Assembly: GCA_028583685.1 (NCBI GenBank)
Contig: JAMXIF010001164.1
Span: 7,044,732-7,108,731 of the forward strand
Origin: Petaurus breviceps papuanus
Lineage: Eukaryota > Chordata > Mammalia > Diprotodontia > Petauridae
Direction of reading: 5' to 3'
Length of the DNA: 64,000 nt
Shown: positions 9,767 to 19,914 of the stretch, piece after piece
How positions within the stretch are numbered: position 1 is the stretch's first letter
How the letters are laid out: the number at the start of each line of letters is the position of its first letter
Position numbers and translations under genes: made by a program
The notes under the pieces: generated by a model
Database searches by the model: none
Told to the model about the DNA's origin: nothing
What the model saw: the letters and a program-made list of their open reading frames with translations, nothing else

Positions 9767-10639
9767 TACTCTAGAATGATATTTCAAAACATCACCAAAT
9801 GGTGTTACATGAAGAGCTACAAATTTTACTTTGGAATTGCTACAACTAATCTTACCCTTTCCATGACTTGATTTTCAAGATGATGACTGTTATCAATGAA
9901 CTCTCTCCCCCTAGAAAAGAATTGTGGAAAGAAAAATATCTTATTTTTCCCTCTTAGGAGGGATGGGTAGGGGAAAATGTGCATAAATGTGATGACTGCA
10001 ATTAATTGGTAATTAGCCTTTGCTTTCATCTTTGCTAAGCAAACACAGAGCAGGGAGCAATGCTCACATGAAAAGTAGCCTTTAGGCTTCTGTTTTTTTC
10101 ATTTTTCATTTTAAAAATGAGACCGTGACAAAGGACCCTTTTGGGCTCTAATGTTCTATGACTTTGTTACTTGGTATGTTCCTGAACTTTTCTTAGTCCA
10201 ACCAATGTAAGGCTCAGGACACATCTGCTACTAACTTGACCCTAAGAAAATGTCTTCCTTTTCCTTCTCTCCAGAATTCCACTTCATCCTGGAGGACACA
10301 GGGAAATTGACCAATGGGACACAGAAAAAACGTATAGCTAAAGAAACTCCAGATAAAGAAATAACCTAGAACTTGAACCCAAAGTGTCCATAAAATCTGG
10401 AGTAGAAGACAAAATGAGAAACAAGGATGTGGTGAACCTGGGATGGAAGGCAGGGGAATCATAACTGAATGTATTACATTCTTATTCCATCTCATAGTGT
10501 CTCTAGCTTTCTTTGAGGCATGGCTCATCTCATACATGGGTCTCCCCCACTATCCACGGTTGTTAAGCCTCAGTTCTCACCTTACTTTGTATTTACCTAA
10601 CTGTTGCACCCACCACCCACCCCAAGAAAGAAAATAAGT
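9767..10639. other. No recognised feature
   Basis: The longest block without a repeat I can name on this side of the window. The 107-codon minus-strand frame at 10214-10537 has no resemblance to a known family that I can see and no splice context, so I do not call it. Confidence 0.45.
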
Positions 10640-10649
10640 GCCTAGAGCC

Positions 10650-10762
10650 AGACATTCTTTTTTGTTTTGTTTTCCTTTGTACTCTCCCCGCCCTGCCCAC
10701 CTACCTCCACCAGTACCTACTACAATACCTGCCACATAGTAGGTACCTCATAAAAAGCTTTT
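10650..10762 (+). mobile_element. Probable L2 3' end
   Basis: 'tttgtactctccccgccctg', 'acctgccacatagtaggtac' and 'ctcataaa' resemble the L2 terminus; diverged. Confidence 0.5.
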
Positions 10763-10770
10763 TGTTTTGG

Positions 10771-10798
10771 TTGTTGCTGCTGCTGTTGCTGCTGTTGA
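10771..10798. repeat. (TGC/TTG)n trinucleotide tract
   Basis: Interrupted TTGCTGCTGCTG units directly after the putative L2 end. Confidence 0.9.
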
Positions 10799-10799
10799 A

Positions 10800-11155
10800 T
10801 AATCTGGGAAAATCTGAAACTTTTTAAAACAGTTAACAGCTTCTTCTCTAATACCCAGAAGGTGGCACTCTATGCAAGGAACAAAACCAAGCACCAACAA
10901 GTCAGAAAGAATGCTGAGCTCATCAGACAGAGCTTTCCAGTGCAGAAGCTGCTGTGCCTTTGAGAGCTCAAACCTGCGGGCTTTTGATTTCAGCATCCCC
11001 AGGCACAAGCCAGGAGCCCCAGGGAGCCCCAGAAGGTGGCTTTCCTTTAACAGTTATTGAGGATATCCAAGCTGTGCAGTCTCTGTCCCCCTGATAACAT
11101 ATGCCTTCTTTTCACCGAAGTGGCACTGGGGTGAAACACAGCAAGAACACAGGGT
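10800..11155. other. No recognised feature
   Basis: Includes two near-identical short strings ('cagaaggtggc') at 10857 and 11030, and little else. Not gene-like. Confidence 0.4.
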
Positions 11156-11159
11156 GGTG

Positions 11160-11521
11160 CTGGGGAAGGGAAAGGAGGGGGAAAGGAAAGGAAAAGGGGG
11201 AGAGGGAAAGGGGAAGGAGAAAGGAGAGAGGAGAGGAGAGGAGAGGAGAGGAGAGGAGGGGGGGGAGAGGAGAGGAGAAAGGGGAAGGAGAGGAGAAAGG
11301 GGGAGGAGAGGAGATGAGAAAGGGAGAGGAGAGGAGAAGAGAAAGGGGAAGGAGAGGAAAGGAAAGGAGAAAGGGGAAGGAGAGGAGAGGAGAAAGGGGA
11401 AGGAGAGGAGAGGAGAAAGGGGAAGGAGGGGAGAGGGAGAGGGAAAGGTAAAGGGAGAGGGAAAGGGAAAGGTAAAGGGAGAGGGAAAGGTAAAGGGAAA
11501 GGAGAGGGAGAGGAGAGGAAG
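11160..11521. repeat. 360-base polypurine tract
   Basis: Almost pure G/A on the plus strand, composed of GGAGA and GGGAAA modules with a G8 run near 11259-11266. A few T residues ('ggtaaaggg') are the only interruptions. Long mirror-symmetric purine tracts can form triplex and G-quadruplex structures. The 116-, 140- and 168-codon frames over it are artefacts of composition. Confidence 0.95.
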
Positions 11522-11529
11522 TTTAGGTT

Positions 11530-12200
11530 CTTTCTGGATGGTCCAGTTCTCACTACGTAAGAAGATCCCTAAGTAGGCAGAGTGCCCTGCAGTTGCCTGC
11601 TGGTTTCTGGCTGCAGTCAGAAGCTGATCTGGATGACTCAGGTGCCACAGACAGGCAGAAGAATGCTTACTGCGGAAGAGCAGCCACCAAGGTAACCTGG
11701 TCTAAGCTTTAGCTTTTAGTGGAAAGGTGGGAGGTGCGGGTGGCAGGCGCCTCCCCTTTCCAGTTTCTGGGCCCTGCATTTTGACCTTGGGAAAGCCACT
11801 GCACTTCTCTTGTCTGCCATCCCTAACTTCTAGAATGGGGATAAAAACCTACCCTCTATTTTTTTTAGCAGAGGTAGAGAACTGAAATATGTACCATTTT
11901 CTTAGGGAGGAATCAGATGCATATAGAATAGAAAGGCAATTTAAGGACAGCTACAGTGTTTATTTGGAGATGGGTTTTGTTTTTTTTAAATAGCGTGCAT
12001 GGCATGTCACAATTCTCCTAGCTTAGAGAAAGAGTGAGAGGTTGGCTGTCTCTGAGGTCACAAAGCTAATGGGGGGAAGGATAAATAGTGCATCTTCTAC
12101 AGAGTGACCAATATTTGTTATTTAATAAACTCATAAAAGATCAGTGTACTATTTGCTTAACAGTGATATCAAGCAACTCCCCCCATCCACTGCCTGCACC
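11530..12200. other. No recognised feature
   Basis: Slightly GC-richer sequence near 11580-11780, then AT-rich. I find no gene or repeat I can name. Confidence 0.45.
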
Positions 12201-12211
12201 CCCAAACAAAA

Positions 12212-12285
12212 AGTGTGTGTGCATGCATGTGTGCATGTGCATGCGTGTGTGTGAGTGCTGTGTGTGCTGTGTGTGTGTATGTCCT
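12212..12285. repeat. Imperfect (GT)n / (TGCA)n tract
   Basis: GT units with interspersed ATGCATGT and GTGCTGT variants. Confidence 0.9.
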
Positions 12286-12497
12286 ATGTGTCCTGGAAAC
12301 TCTCAGGAAAGCTACATTGAGCTTCTCATTCTGTGATCCAATGTGCTGGCATAAATGGTTGAATTATTTTTATATCATCAACCCCAGGCAAAGAGGAAAG
12401 AGAATGGTCCAGCCATAGACAATTCATCAATCAATAGTTTGATTATCCATTTCTCCATCCCCTTTTCAATCTTTCAGTTCAACAGCAAATAGTGGGA

Positions 12498-12606
12498 TTT
12501 GACAATTACTTAATAAGTGCTTACTATATGAAAAGAGCTGCATTACTGCTTAGGTCATAAACATGAGAAAAGACACACACCCATCCTCAAAGAGCTTATA
12601 ATTTAA
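12498..12606 (-). mobile_element. L2 LINE 3' end
   Basis: 'ttaataagtgcttactatat' and 'catcctcaaagagcttataa' are the antisense of the L2 3' end. Confidence 0.75.
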
Positions 12607-12611
12607 CAGGA

Positions 12612-12800
12612 ATCACAGGATAATAGACTTGGAGCCAGGATGGACCTCAGAGGTCATCTAATCTAATGCCTTCATTTTATAGACAAAGAAAATGAAATTG
12701 AGAGTTATCAAGTAACTTTCTCAAGGTCATATGCATATGAGTGCCAGAGAACCTAGGTTCTCTGGGGCCAAAGCTAGAACTATTTCCACCACTCTAAGGT
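12612..12800 (-). mobile_element. MIR- or L3-related fragment
   Basis: 'taatagacttggagccagga', 'tggacctcagaggtcatcta', 'tttatagacaaagaaaatga' and 'ctcaaggtcatatgc' fit an old antisense repeat of the MIR/L3 kind. Similar copies are near 15.2, 22.7 and 30.1 kb. Confidence 0.6.
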
Positions 12801-12849
12801 GTAAGGTTATTAAGGACAGGTAGTGGGCCTGGACCTACAATTTTACTTT

Positions 12850-13105
12850 GTTATTATGTAATTGTTCAAGTTGTGTCCAACTCTTCCTGAGTCCATTATG
12901 GGTTTTCTTGGCAAAGACACTGGAGTGATTTGCCATTTCTTTCTCCAGCTCCTTTTACATATGAGGAAGCTGAGGCAAATAGAGTTAAGTGACTTGTTCA
13001 GGATCACACATATGGCAGGCACCTGAGGCCAGATTTGTACTCAGGAAGATGAGTGTTTCAGACTCTAGGCCCAGTACTCTGTCCCTTGCACAATCTAGCT
13101 GCCTG
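12850..13105 (-). mobile_element. MAR1 SINE
   Basis: Plus-strand order 'caagttgtgtccaactcttc', 'gggttttcttggcaaagaca', 'gatttgccatttctttctcc', 'tgaggcaaatagagttaagt', 'cacaatctagctgcc' is a full minus-strand MAR1. Confidence 0.9.
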
Positions 13106-13177
13106 GGATTTAGTCTAAGGAATAATGAGATAAAGAAACCACTTCTACCAAATCAGATTGGCAGCTTCTCTGTAACT

Positions 13178-13325
13178 TAGGTCTTATAGAATTGCACAGA
13201 GTATTGAGAAGTTAAGTGACTGGCACAGGGTCACCTATCTACTTTGCTTCAGAGACAAAACTTGAACTCATGTCCTCCAGGCTTTAAGACTAGCTTTCTA
13301 TTTACTATATCACACTGTATAGCTG
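13178..13325 (-). mobile_element. MIR-class SINE fragment
   Basis: 'ttaagtgactggcacagggt' and 'cttgaactcatgtcctcc' are antisense MIR core and head. Confidence 0.65.
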
Positions 13326-13447
13326 TAATTCAAGTCAGAAAATTATTAAGTCCAGAGGTGAGGAGAGTGTCTTGATAGACTCTGAGAGAGAAAAATTACT
13401 TCTAGGTAGGAAACCAGAAAATTTCCTAAAGGAGGTGGCAACTCCCT

Positions 13448-13655
13448 TGAGGAAGGGCAACATAGCTCAGTAGAAAGAGGATTGGTTTTGCTCTCACTGG
13501 ATCTGGGTTCAAGTCCTGGCTGTGATACTATAATGTTGGGCAAGACACCATTTATGACTCTCTAGACCTCAGTTCTTCACATATAAAGTGAGAGAGTTTG
13601 ATTAGATGAGTTTTAAAAGAGTCCCTTCTAGCAATAAATCTACCATCCTATGGTT
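13448..13655 (+). mobile_element. tRNA-derived SINE
   Basis: Head 'gggcaacatagctcagtaga', B-box-like 'gggttcaagtcctgg', middle 'ctagacctcagttcttcaca', tail 'tgattagatgagttttaaaa' and 'aaatctaccatcctatgg'. The tail form recurs at 20.3, 32.4 and 58.0 kb. Confidence 0.75.
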
Positions 13656-13952
13656 TTCATATTATGTGAGAGACAGAGGAATCTGGGTATGGGAGATAGT
13701 ATGAGCAAAGTCATAGAGGCGGGAGAGGGTAAGAAGCAATCAGTAAAAAGTAAGTCATCTCATTTGAATGGAATTTGGAGTTTGTGAAGAGGAGTGCCAC
13801 ACAACAGAAAAGTAAAGATAGATTGCCAGAAAGGTAGATTGAAATCTGATTGTCAAGTTCCTTGAATGTCAGGTTAAGGGGTTTATATTTTATAGTATGT
13901 GGTAGGCAATGGAATGCCAGGGAAGGTCTTTGAGTAAGGTAGTAACATAAGA

Positions 13953-14200
13953 AAAGGAGCTAGGTGGTATAGCAGACAGAGCACCAGGTCTGAAGTCAGG
14001 AACACTCTTCTTCCTGAGTTCAAATCTGACTTCAGATGCTTCCTAACAGTGGGACCTGGGGCAAGTCTCTTAACTTGTGTGTCCTCATCTGTAAAATGAG
14101 TTGGAGAAGGAATTGGCAAACTGTTCCAGTATCTTTGCCAAGAAAACCCCAAATGGGGTCACAGAGAATCAAACATGACTGAAAAAATAACTGAAAGCAA
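13953..14200 (+). mobile_element. MAR1 SINE inside L2
   Basis: Contains 'gagcaccaggtctgaagtca', 'catctgtaaaatgagttgga' and 'gaaaaccccaaatggggtca', i.e. a full MAR1. A loose flanking repeat ('taacataagaa' before, 'taatcataaggaa' after) may be the remnant target-site duplication. Confidence 0.88.
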
Positions 14201-14256
14201 CCTAATCATAAGGAATATTTAATCATAAGGAAGATTACTTTGATAGTGGTGTAAAT

Positions 14257-14442
14257 CAGTGGTGTCAAACTCAAATAGAAAGAGATCCTTCCTGGATGCA
14301 TGTTGATTTAAAAAACCATGAATCAACATTATCTATGTTTTATGGTATTTTCATCTATTTGTTATGCATTTCCAAAATACATGTGAATCTGACTAGGAAT
14401 GCACTCGTGTTCTTCAGGCCACATGTGAGTTCAAGACCTCTG
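14257..14442 (+). mobile_element. hAT-type non-autonomous DNA element
   Basis: Ends are inverted: 'cagtggtgtcaaactc' at the left and 'gagttcaagacctctg' at the right. The interior ('acattatctatgttttatgg') matches a MITE-like family with a gtgtcaaac terminus that I recall from many vertebrates. No transposase. I could not confirm an 8-base target duplication. Confidence 0.65.
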
Positions 14443-14599
14443 GTCTTGAATATTTTGGAGAAACAATATAAGAGGCAAGAAACCTACCTAAGAGACTTTG
14501 GGACATTAATGTTAGATATTTCAGAGGACAAAGCAAAGGATTTAACAACTGTGGGAAGAAAAGGACAGAAAAAGAACCAAAAATTGTCCCATTTTCTCT

Positions 14600-14629
14600 C
14601 TGTGTGTGTGTGTGTGTGTGTGTGTGTAT
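14600..14629. repeat. (TG)n microsatellite
   Basis: About 14 TG units. Confidence 0.95.
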
Positions 14630-14699
14630 GATTGCACCATTAAGAGAATCAGGGAAATTACAAGGTGAAATCATGGAGGAAGATTAGATGTAGAGGGTT

Positions 14700-14950
14700 G
14701 TAATGGAACAAATACTGTGTTCTAAGCCCTGGGTTCAACTCCTGGTTACAGAACCATGTGATTGTCATTTTATTCTCTATGTCTCAGTTTCTCCATCTAC
14801 AAAATTAAGAGATGCAATTTCTTGATCTTGTCATTTTATTCTCTATGTCTCAGTTTCTCCATCTACAAAATTAAGAGATGCAATTTCTTGATCTTTTAAC
14901 TGTGATGGCCTTTTCCAATAGATCACTGATCTCACTCTCATTTTAGAGTC
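14700..14950 (+). mobile_element. Diverged MIR-class SINE
   Basis: B-box-like 'gggttcaactcctggttaca' and 'ctcagtttctccatctacaa' mark a plus-strand SINE. Its middle has been duplicated in tandem (see 14764-14895). Confidence 0.65.
14764..14895 (+). repeat. Exact 66-bp tandem duplication
   Basis: The units 14764-14829 and 14830-14895 are identical base for base. The duplicated segment is the 'tctcagtttctccatctaca' part of the old SINE. Identity in an otherwise decayed element means the duplication is recent, or is an assembly artefact. Confidence 0.93.
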
Positions 14951-15214
14951 AGAAGTTCTAGGTACAAGTTTCAACTTGGGCTCCTCAGTCCTAATATTCT
15001 AACCATGGTTTTAATTTTGGACATGTTGACATGTTAGACCTTCTGTCTCCTTATCCAAGGTGTCACCTTTGAGATATGAGTGTTTTAGTCCTATCTACCC
15101 CCACCTTCTCCCCTCTAAAGTGCCTCCTTTCACACTAACACATGCTCTTGGGTTATAAAACATGAATTAGGCCATGGAGAGGGTCTATGATTAAATTCTC
15201 CTGGAAAGTAGAAC

Positions 15215-15385
15215 CAAGAACCACATTTGAGTTGGAAACGACTTGAGACCATCTAGTTCAACCCCTACCATCCTTACTTTATAGATGAAGAAGATTAGGA
15301 TCAGAAAGATAAAAATGATGACAGATATCCCACAGCTAGCTGGTAGCATTGCCAGAACTAGAACTCAGTTTTCCTGATTCTTAAT
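15215..15385 (-). mobile_element. MIR- or L3-related fragment
   Basis: 'gacttgagaccatctagttc', 'actttatagatgaagaagat' and 'aactcagttttcctgattc' resemble the fragment at 12.6 kb. Confidence 0.6.
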
Positions 15386-15389
15386 TTAT

Positions 15390-16335
15390 TTCTCTTTCAA
15401 TGACACCACAGTGAAGGAAAAAAAATAAGAAAGAAAATAATGATGAAATTGGTTGACCTACAAAAGAATCATGGATGTTACTATTCTTCAGAGGGCTTCT
15501 TAAATAGACAGATATAAGACGGCATAGAGAAAGTATAGGAATTTGGGTCAAGAAAGAATATGGAAGCAAGGACAAGGAACAAAAGAATTGTTACCTTTTT
15601 GACTTATCAATGAAGGCTGAGGAATGGTTAGAAAGATAGAAGAAGCAAAAGAGGACACTATCTCTCAGAATTTTGTTTATTTTGTTTTCAAATTTCTGTA
15701 ATCTTTCTTTATTCTAGAAATATTGCCTCTCGCCAGACCTCTCTGGCCCACATTTACAAGTTCCTTCACCATATTTCCAATCCCAGAACTGTTTTGTAGC
15801 TGAATTAGTATAAAATGGCTAGAGTCCAATGGGAAGGAGGTATAATGTGGCCAGAACTGTTCTCCCATCCTACAGTTCTACTGACTTTTCTTCCAGGAAA
15901 ATACTAAGGATCACTGTGAAGCAGAAAGTGCAGAAATCACACATGACATATGCAGAAAGCCCAGTGTGAAGCAAGGAATGGCTGCCCTCATTCTGCAGTG
16001 ATTTGCAAATGAGTCATCAATGATATGTAGGATGGTCTGAGAATCATAGCATCCTCCCCTCTGTTCAAGCTCACTCCAGTCTGGAAGACAGAATACTAAC
16101 AAGTGGGCATGAGTGGCTTGGTAGGAGCTATCAGTGCTAGAAAGAGAAAACAGATATGGACCAACATTAATTATGTCAGTGGAGAAATGAGCCAGTGACT
16201 CTACTCCATCCCTTGTCCCCCTCTCTTCCTCTGTCCCTCTCTCCATTCCAAAATATAGTCTCCTCTCTTTCTAGAACTGGAAAATGCTTGAACAGTTCCA
16301 GCTGCCTGTCCTTTAAGGAAGTTCAGTGCAATTTA
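15390..16335. other. No recognised feature
   Basis: Nearly 950 bases without a clear repeat or gene. The 111-codon minus-strand frame at 15911-16246 carries no recognisable motif. Confidence 0.45.
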
Positions 16336-16339
16336 ACAT

Positions 16340-16830
16340 GTTTTTTAAATAGCATTATGCGCCAGGTATGGCAAATACACTGATTAAAAAATGAAACAAT
16401 TCCTGCCCTCCAGGAACTTATAGCTCCCTGGAGAGATATGTGCACAAAGATAATTAAATGCAGAAGATGTGCAAAATAAGTATGAAGTAATATTGGGGTT
16501 GGGAAAGAATTAACAAAGGGAAAAGTCAACAGAAGCATCTTTTTAAGAGGTAACATTTGAGCTGGGTCTTGAAGGGAATTGGAGGGTCCAAGAATAGATG
16601 AGAAGGGAGTGTGCTTCAAGCATAGGAAACAATCAATACAAAAGAAGAAGGAATGCCACGTAAAAGGAATAGCAAGTAGGCCAGTTGGACTGGGACCTTG
16701 AGTGTGCAAGGAGCAGAAATGCATCATCACCTTGGAAAGAAAGATTGAAGCCAGATTTTGAAGGACTCTAAATACTCAACAAAAAATTTTTATTCAATCT
16801 TAAAGGCAATAAGGAAAAGACTTTGTAAGA
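16340..16830 (-). mobile_element. L2 LINE 3' portion
   Basis: 'ctgccctccaggaacttata', 'gagctgggtcttgaagggaa', 'agcaagtaggccagttgga' and 'aggcaataaggaaaag' follow the antisense L2 3' region in order. Confidence 0.8.
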
Positions 16831-16847
16831 AAAAGAGCCCATATTTT

Positions 16848-17115
16848 GACAGAATCATAGAATCTCAGAGTTGGATAGGATCTCAAAGCCCAGTTAGTCC
16901 ATACCTATGGAGGAATCCCTTCCATGACATTTCCAACAAGTGGTCATCTAACCTCTCAAAGACCTCAATTAGGAAGGAACCTCTTATGAGTATAGTTTTC
17001 CCCTCTTTATTGGATCCTACTTCCCTTCAACGAATCCTCCCAATAGGAGCACTGTGGTACTGATGAGTTCCTTTAGGCATTCTTATTGGGAGGTCAACCT
17101 ACATTCCATGGCTTG
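16848..17115 (-). mobile_element. L3/CR1 LINE 3' portion
   Basis: 'agaatcatagaatctcagag' is the antisense CR1-like 3' end, followed by 'ccatgacatttccaacaagt' and 'catctaacctctcaaagacc'. These match the CR1/L3 3' region as I know it. Confidence 0.75.
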
Positions 17116-17225
17116 TTAGACTAGATGCCTGAAACAAGTATTCTCCCTATGATCATGCTCTGAGGAAGGAAACAGGAGTAAATGAATAATTAGGACTGTA
17201 GTAATTGTGGATGGGGAAGGGTTGG

Positions 17226-17289
17226 GAAGAAGAAAAAGGAAGAGGAGGAGGAGGAGGAGGAGAAAGAAAAGAAGAAAGAAGAAGAAGAA
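17226..17289. repeat. (GGA)n/(GAA)n purine tract
   Basis: G/A-only tract of GAGGAGGAG followed by GAAGAAAGAAG. Confidence 0.95.
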
Positions 17290-17624
17290 TTGATATTTGA
17301 GAAGGCAACAGCCCTTACCTTTTATTATTTACACAAAGAGAGACTATTTAGTAATACCAAAAACTTCTCAAACTTTAAGTTGATTTTTTTAAATGGTGAA
17401 AAATGATCTCACATTTAGCTCCCTCTGCCTATCCTTTGAAAGCTTAAAGGATTGGCATCACTGTTTTTCCATACTATTTGAAGGGCAAATGGATGAGCTA
17501 CAATGGGGGTAGGGGCTTCCAAAAGACAAAGCCTTGCTTTAAAAAATTGAACCAGTAAAGTTAAAAAGTGAAAGCTTCTAGAGAAGCAGGAATAGTGGGA
17601 GCAGTTCATGGTTATGCAGCATCT

Positions 17625-17820
17625 TAGAGAATCACAAAGTTTTTAGCTCATATAACACATACATGATTATTCCCATTTCCAGATAAACTGACATTCAGAG
17701 AGGTTGAGAGGTTTGGCCCCCATTGAGTGGCTAGTAAGCATCAGAGCCAGGATCCAACCCAGATCTCTCCTGACTCCTCACTCTTTCCAAGCTTTCACTC
17801 CTACACCAAGCTGCCTCTTG
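17625..17820 (-). mobile_element. MIR-class SINE
   Basis: 'attcccatttccagataaac', 'cagagccaggatccaaccca' and 'caccaagctgcctc' give an antisense MIR. Confidence 0.7.
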
Positions 17821-18037
17821 GGGGGCCCTAAACCATCACAGGGTGGATCCTTGTATAAAACTTAAGAAAACAGAAAATAAAGGGCATTCTAAATATATTT
17901 CCTTTCTATAGATGCTGATCTTCTATTACTGGAAAACAGGAATTAGCTTGTCTCTTTGAGGATGTGGTTGGTTCTGTATAAAAAGGATACAGAAGAAATT
18001 TGCACATAGGTTGTCAGCTTCATTATGTTTCCTACAG

Positions 18038-18076
18038 CTTCCAGCAGAAGAAAGACGTTTGCAGCAAGATATTTCG
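18038..18076 (+). other. Candidate 39-nt microexon (speculative)
   Basis: A 3' splice-site-like string 'cattatgtttcctacag' ends at 18037 and a 5' splice-site-like 'gtaagaatt' begins at 18077. The 39 bases between are a multiple of three and open in two frames: LPAEERRLQQDIS in phase 0, or FQQKKDVCSKIF in phase 1. The stretch is purine-rich (GAAGAAAGA), as splicing enhancers often are. I cannot match it to a known gene. Chance occurrence in 64 kb is quite possible. Confidence 0.25.
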
Positions 18077-18910
18077 GTAAGAATTTGATTTTTTTAATCA
18101 TTTCCTTGTATTTCTTCTTTACTCGACTCAGGCGATGGGAAGTCTTGGACTGGTATTACCAAAAAGGACAGTTTTGGTCTCTTATACAGGGTGGGAGTCT
18201 AGCTAACGGATAAAAGAGGAACCTTCTTTAGCATTGCCCATGCACTGAGAAAAAGGAATTTGAAATTGCAGAGAAAAACATGTCCTCAGCTCACCTCCAT
18301 AGTTTGTTCAAGATGTGACCACCCTGATGAATTAGCTCACTAGGTTTGCTGTCCACACGTGAGGACAGTCTCCATAGGGTCTCTCAAGGGGCATTTGGAC
18401 CCAGAGCTTCAGGGCTTGGAGTAAACTCAGGGTCCAGAGTATGTAATAAATGTATACAGTAAGAAGTGAACATTTGACTTTAGATATGATTATTTTATAT
18501 CTTAGAATAGAGAAAGAAAACCTCAAGGTACTTGTTTAGACAGGTGATTTGCTTTCACATTTAGGTTGCAGCAATCCACACAAGCCTGTTTTTGAAAATT
18601 TAACTCACTGAAGGAATCAAATCTGGAAAAATGACCATTTGAATTAAGTTGACCATTTTTTTAATCTGACAATAATGAGTTTAGTTAAAACAGCTAAGCT
18701 TGCACACAGTGTTATAGATTATTTGTCAAACAAACGAACAGAAGAAAAATCAGCATTTGTTTTGGCTAAATTCAATCACGGTTATTGGTTTTGTTTTTTT
18801 CCCCCAAGTTAGTCTGTGTGTGGACATGGTATAATTCTTGGGGGCAGTTAAAGATTCTCAGAATGACGCATGATAAAGACAGTAAATCTAGACCAAGAAT
18901 GATAGTTTTG

Positions 18911-18943
18911 CTGCTGCTGCTGCTGCTGCTGCTGCAACTGCTG
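18911..18943 (+). repeat. (CTG)8 trinucleotide repeat
   Basis: Eight uninterrupted CTG units at 18911-18934, then CAA and two more CTG. It lies inside a short frame reading poly-Leu, which I consider fortuitous. Confidence 0.95.
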
Positions 18944-19474
18944 GTAATGAAGATGATGGTGAATGAACCTATTAGAGGTGTTCTGTATTGAGAAAGAGGT
19001 CTAGGAGGACCCAGAGTTTGGAGGAAGTGGGAAAGGAATCTCTTATTATTGTCCTTTAATGTATATATATGGCAATCAACTGTTCTGGGAAGGGAAAGTT
19101 ACTTGTATTCAGAGAAGGTACCAGTTATGCTTGTCGCAGATGCTTTACTGTCTTCATAATCTAATTCTTTGAAATAAGAGTAAGATTCAAATGCCACAGG
19201 AGAGCCCTACATTCGTTCATTAAAGCAAAAGACTAGAGTAGGTGTTATTATAGGCAGGTTGCATCTGTTTATATATAAACACAACAATTCTAAAAAAAAA
19301 TTAAATGGCACTAGAAATGACTGAAAGAAAATTTGGAAATGTTTACCCATCTCCGTTTTCTCTCTGCATAGGGTTCTAAGGTTTACAAAGCCTTTTCCCA
19401 AGCATTACCTAATTTGCTGCTCACAGCAAATTGATAAAATTAGGCAGCACATTATTTAGGTCAAAATGCATCTG

Positions 19475-19585
19475 GCATGTATTAAGGAACTACTGTGTGC
19501 AGAGTGCTGTGCTCATAGCTGGAGAAGACCCCACATATAGATATGTTTCAGTCCCTGCTATCATGGAATTTATGATCTACTAAGG
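19475..19585 (-). mobile_element. L2 LINE 3' end
   Basis: 'tggcatgtattaaggaacta' and 'agtccctgctatcatggaat' are antisense L2. Confidence 0.65.
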
Positions 19586-19587
19586 GA

Positions 19588-19832
19588 AGATTGTCCAGTC
19601 ATTTCAGTCATGTCTGACTCTTTGTGACCCCATTTGGAGTGTTCTTGTCAAAGATGCTGGGGTGGTTTTCCATTTCCTCTTGCAGCTTATTTTATAGATG
19701 AGGAAACTGAGGCAAACAGGGTAAAATGACTTGCCTAAGGTCACACAGCTAGTAAATGTTGAAGGCCAAATTGGAGTTCATGTCTTCCTGACTCCAGGTC
19801 TGGCATTCTGTGCACTGTCCAACTACACAAGC
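19588..19832 (-). mobile_element. MAR1 SINE
   Basis: 'cagtcatgtctgactctttg', 'gtgaccccatttggagtgtt', 'ccatttcctcttgcagctta' and 'taaggtcacacagctagtaa' form a complete antisense MAR1. Confidence 0.92.
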
Positions 19833-19914
19833 CCAAATCATTATAATTGTGATAAATAATTATCACAATAAGTACATTAGAGGGGTGTCGGCAAAATATT
19901 GTGTGAATAAAAAA

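Larger units (their letters stand above)
13665..14560 (-). mobile_element. L2 LINE with two nested insertions
   Basis: Antisense L2 motifs 'gcaaagtcatagaggcggga', 'ggttaaggggtttatatttt' and 'ggtaggcaatggaatgccag' precede the MAR1; L2-like sequence resumes at about 14200, is split again by a hAT-type element, and fades near 14560. Confidence 0.65.
17821..19470. other. Long stretch free of named repeats
   Basis: About 1.6 kb that I cannot assign to SINE, LINE or LTR families, apart from a CTG tract. It contains the candidate microexon at 18038-18076 and a TATAAAA string at 17977. This is the largest clean block in the window and a natural place to look for conservation. Confidence 0.5.

Noticed and set aside
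11047-11576. 140- and 168-codon frames
   Set aside because: Translation of a pure G/A tract; no non-repetitive protein content.
17971-18037. TATAAAA string upstream of the candidate microexon read as a promoter
   Set aside because: A lone TATA string in AT-rich DNA with no CpG island, initiator or downstream exon evidence. AT content alone explains it.
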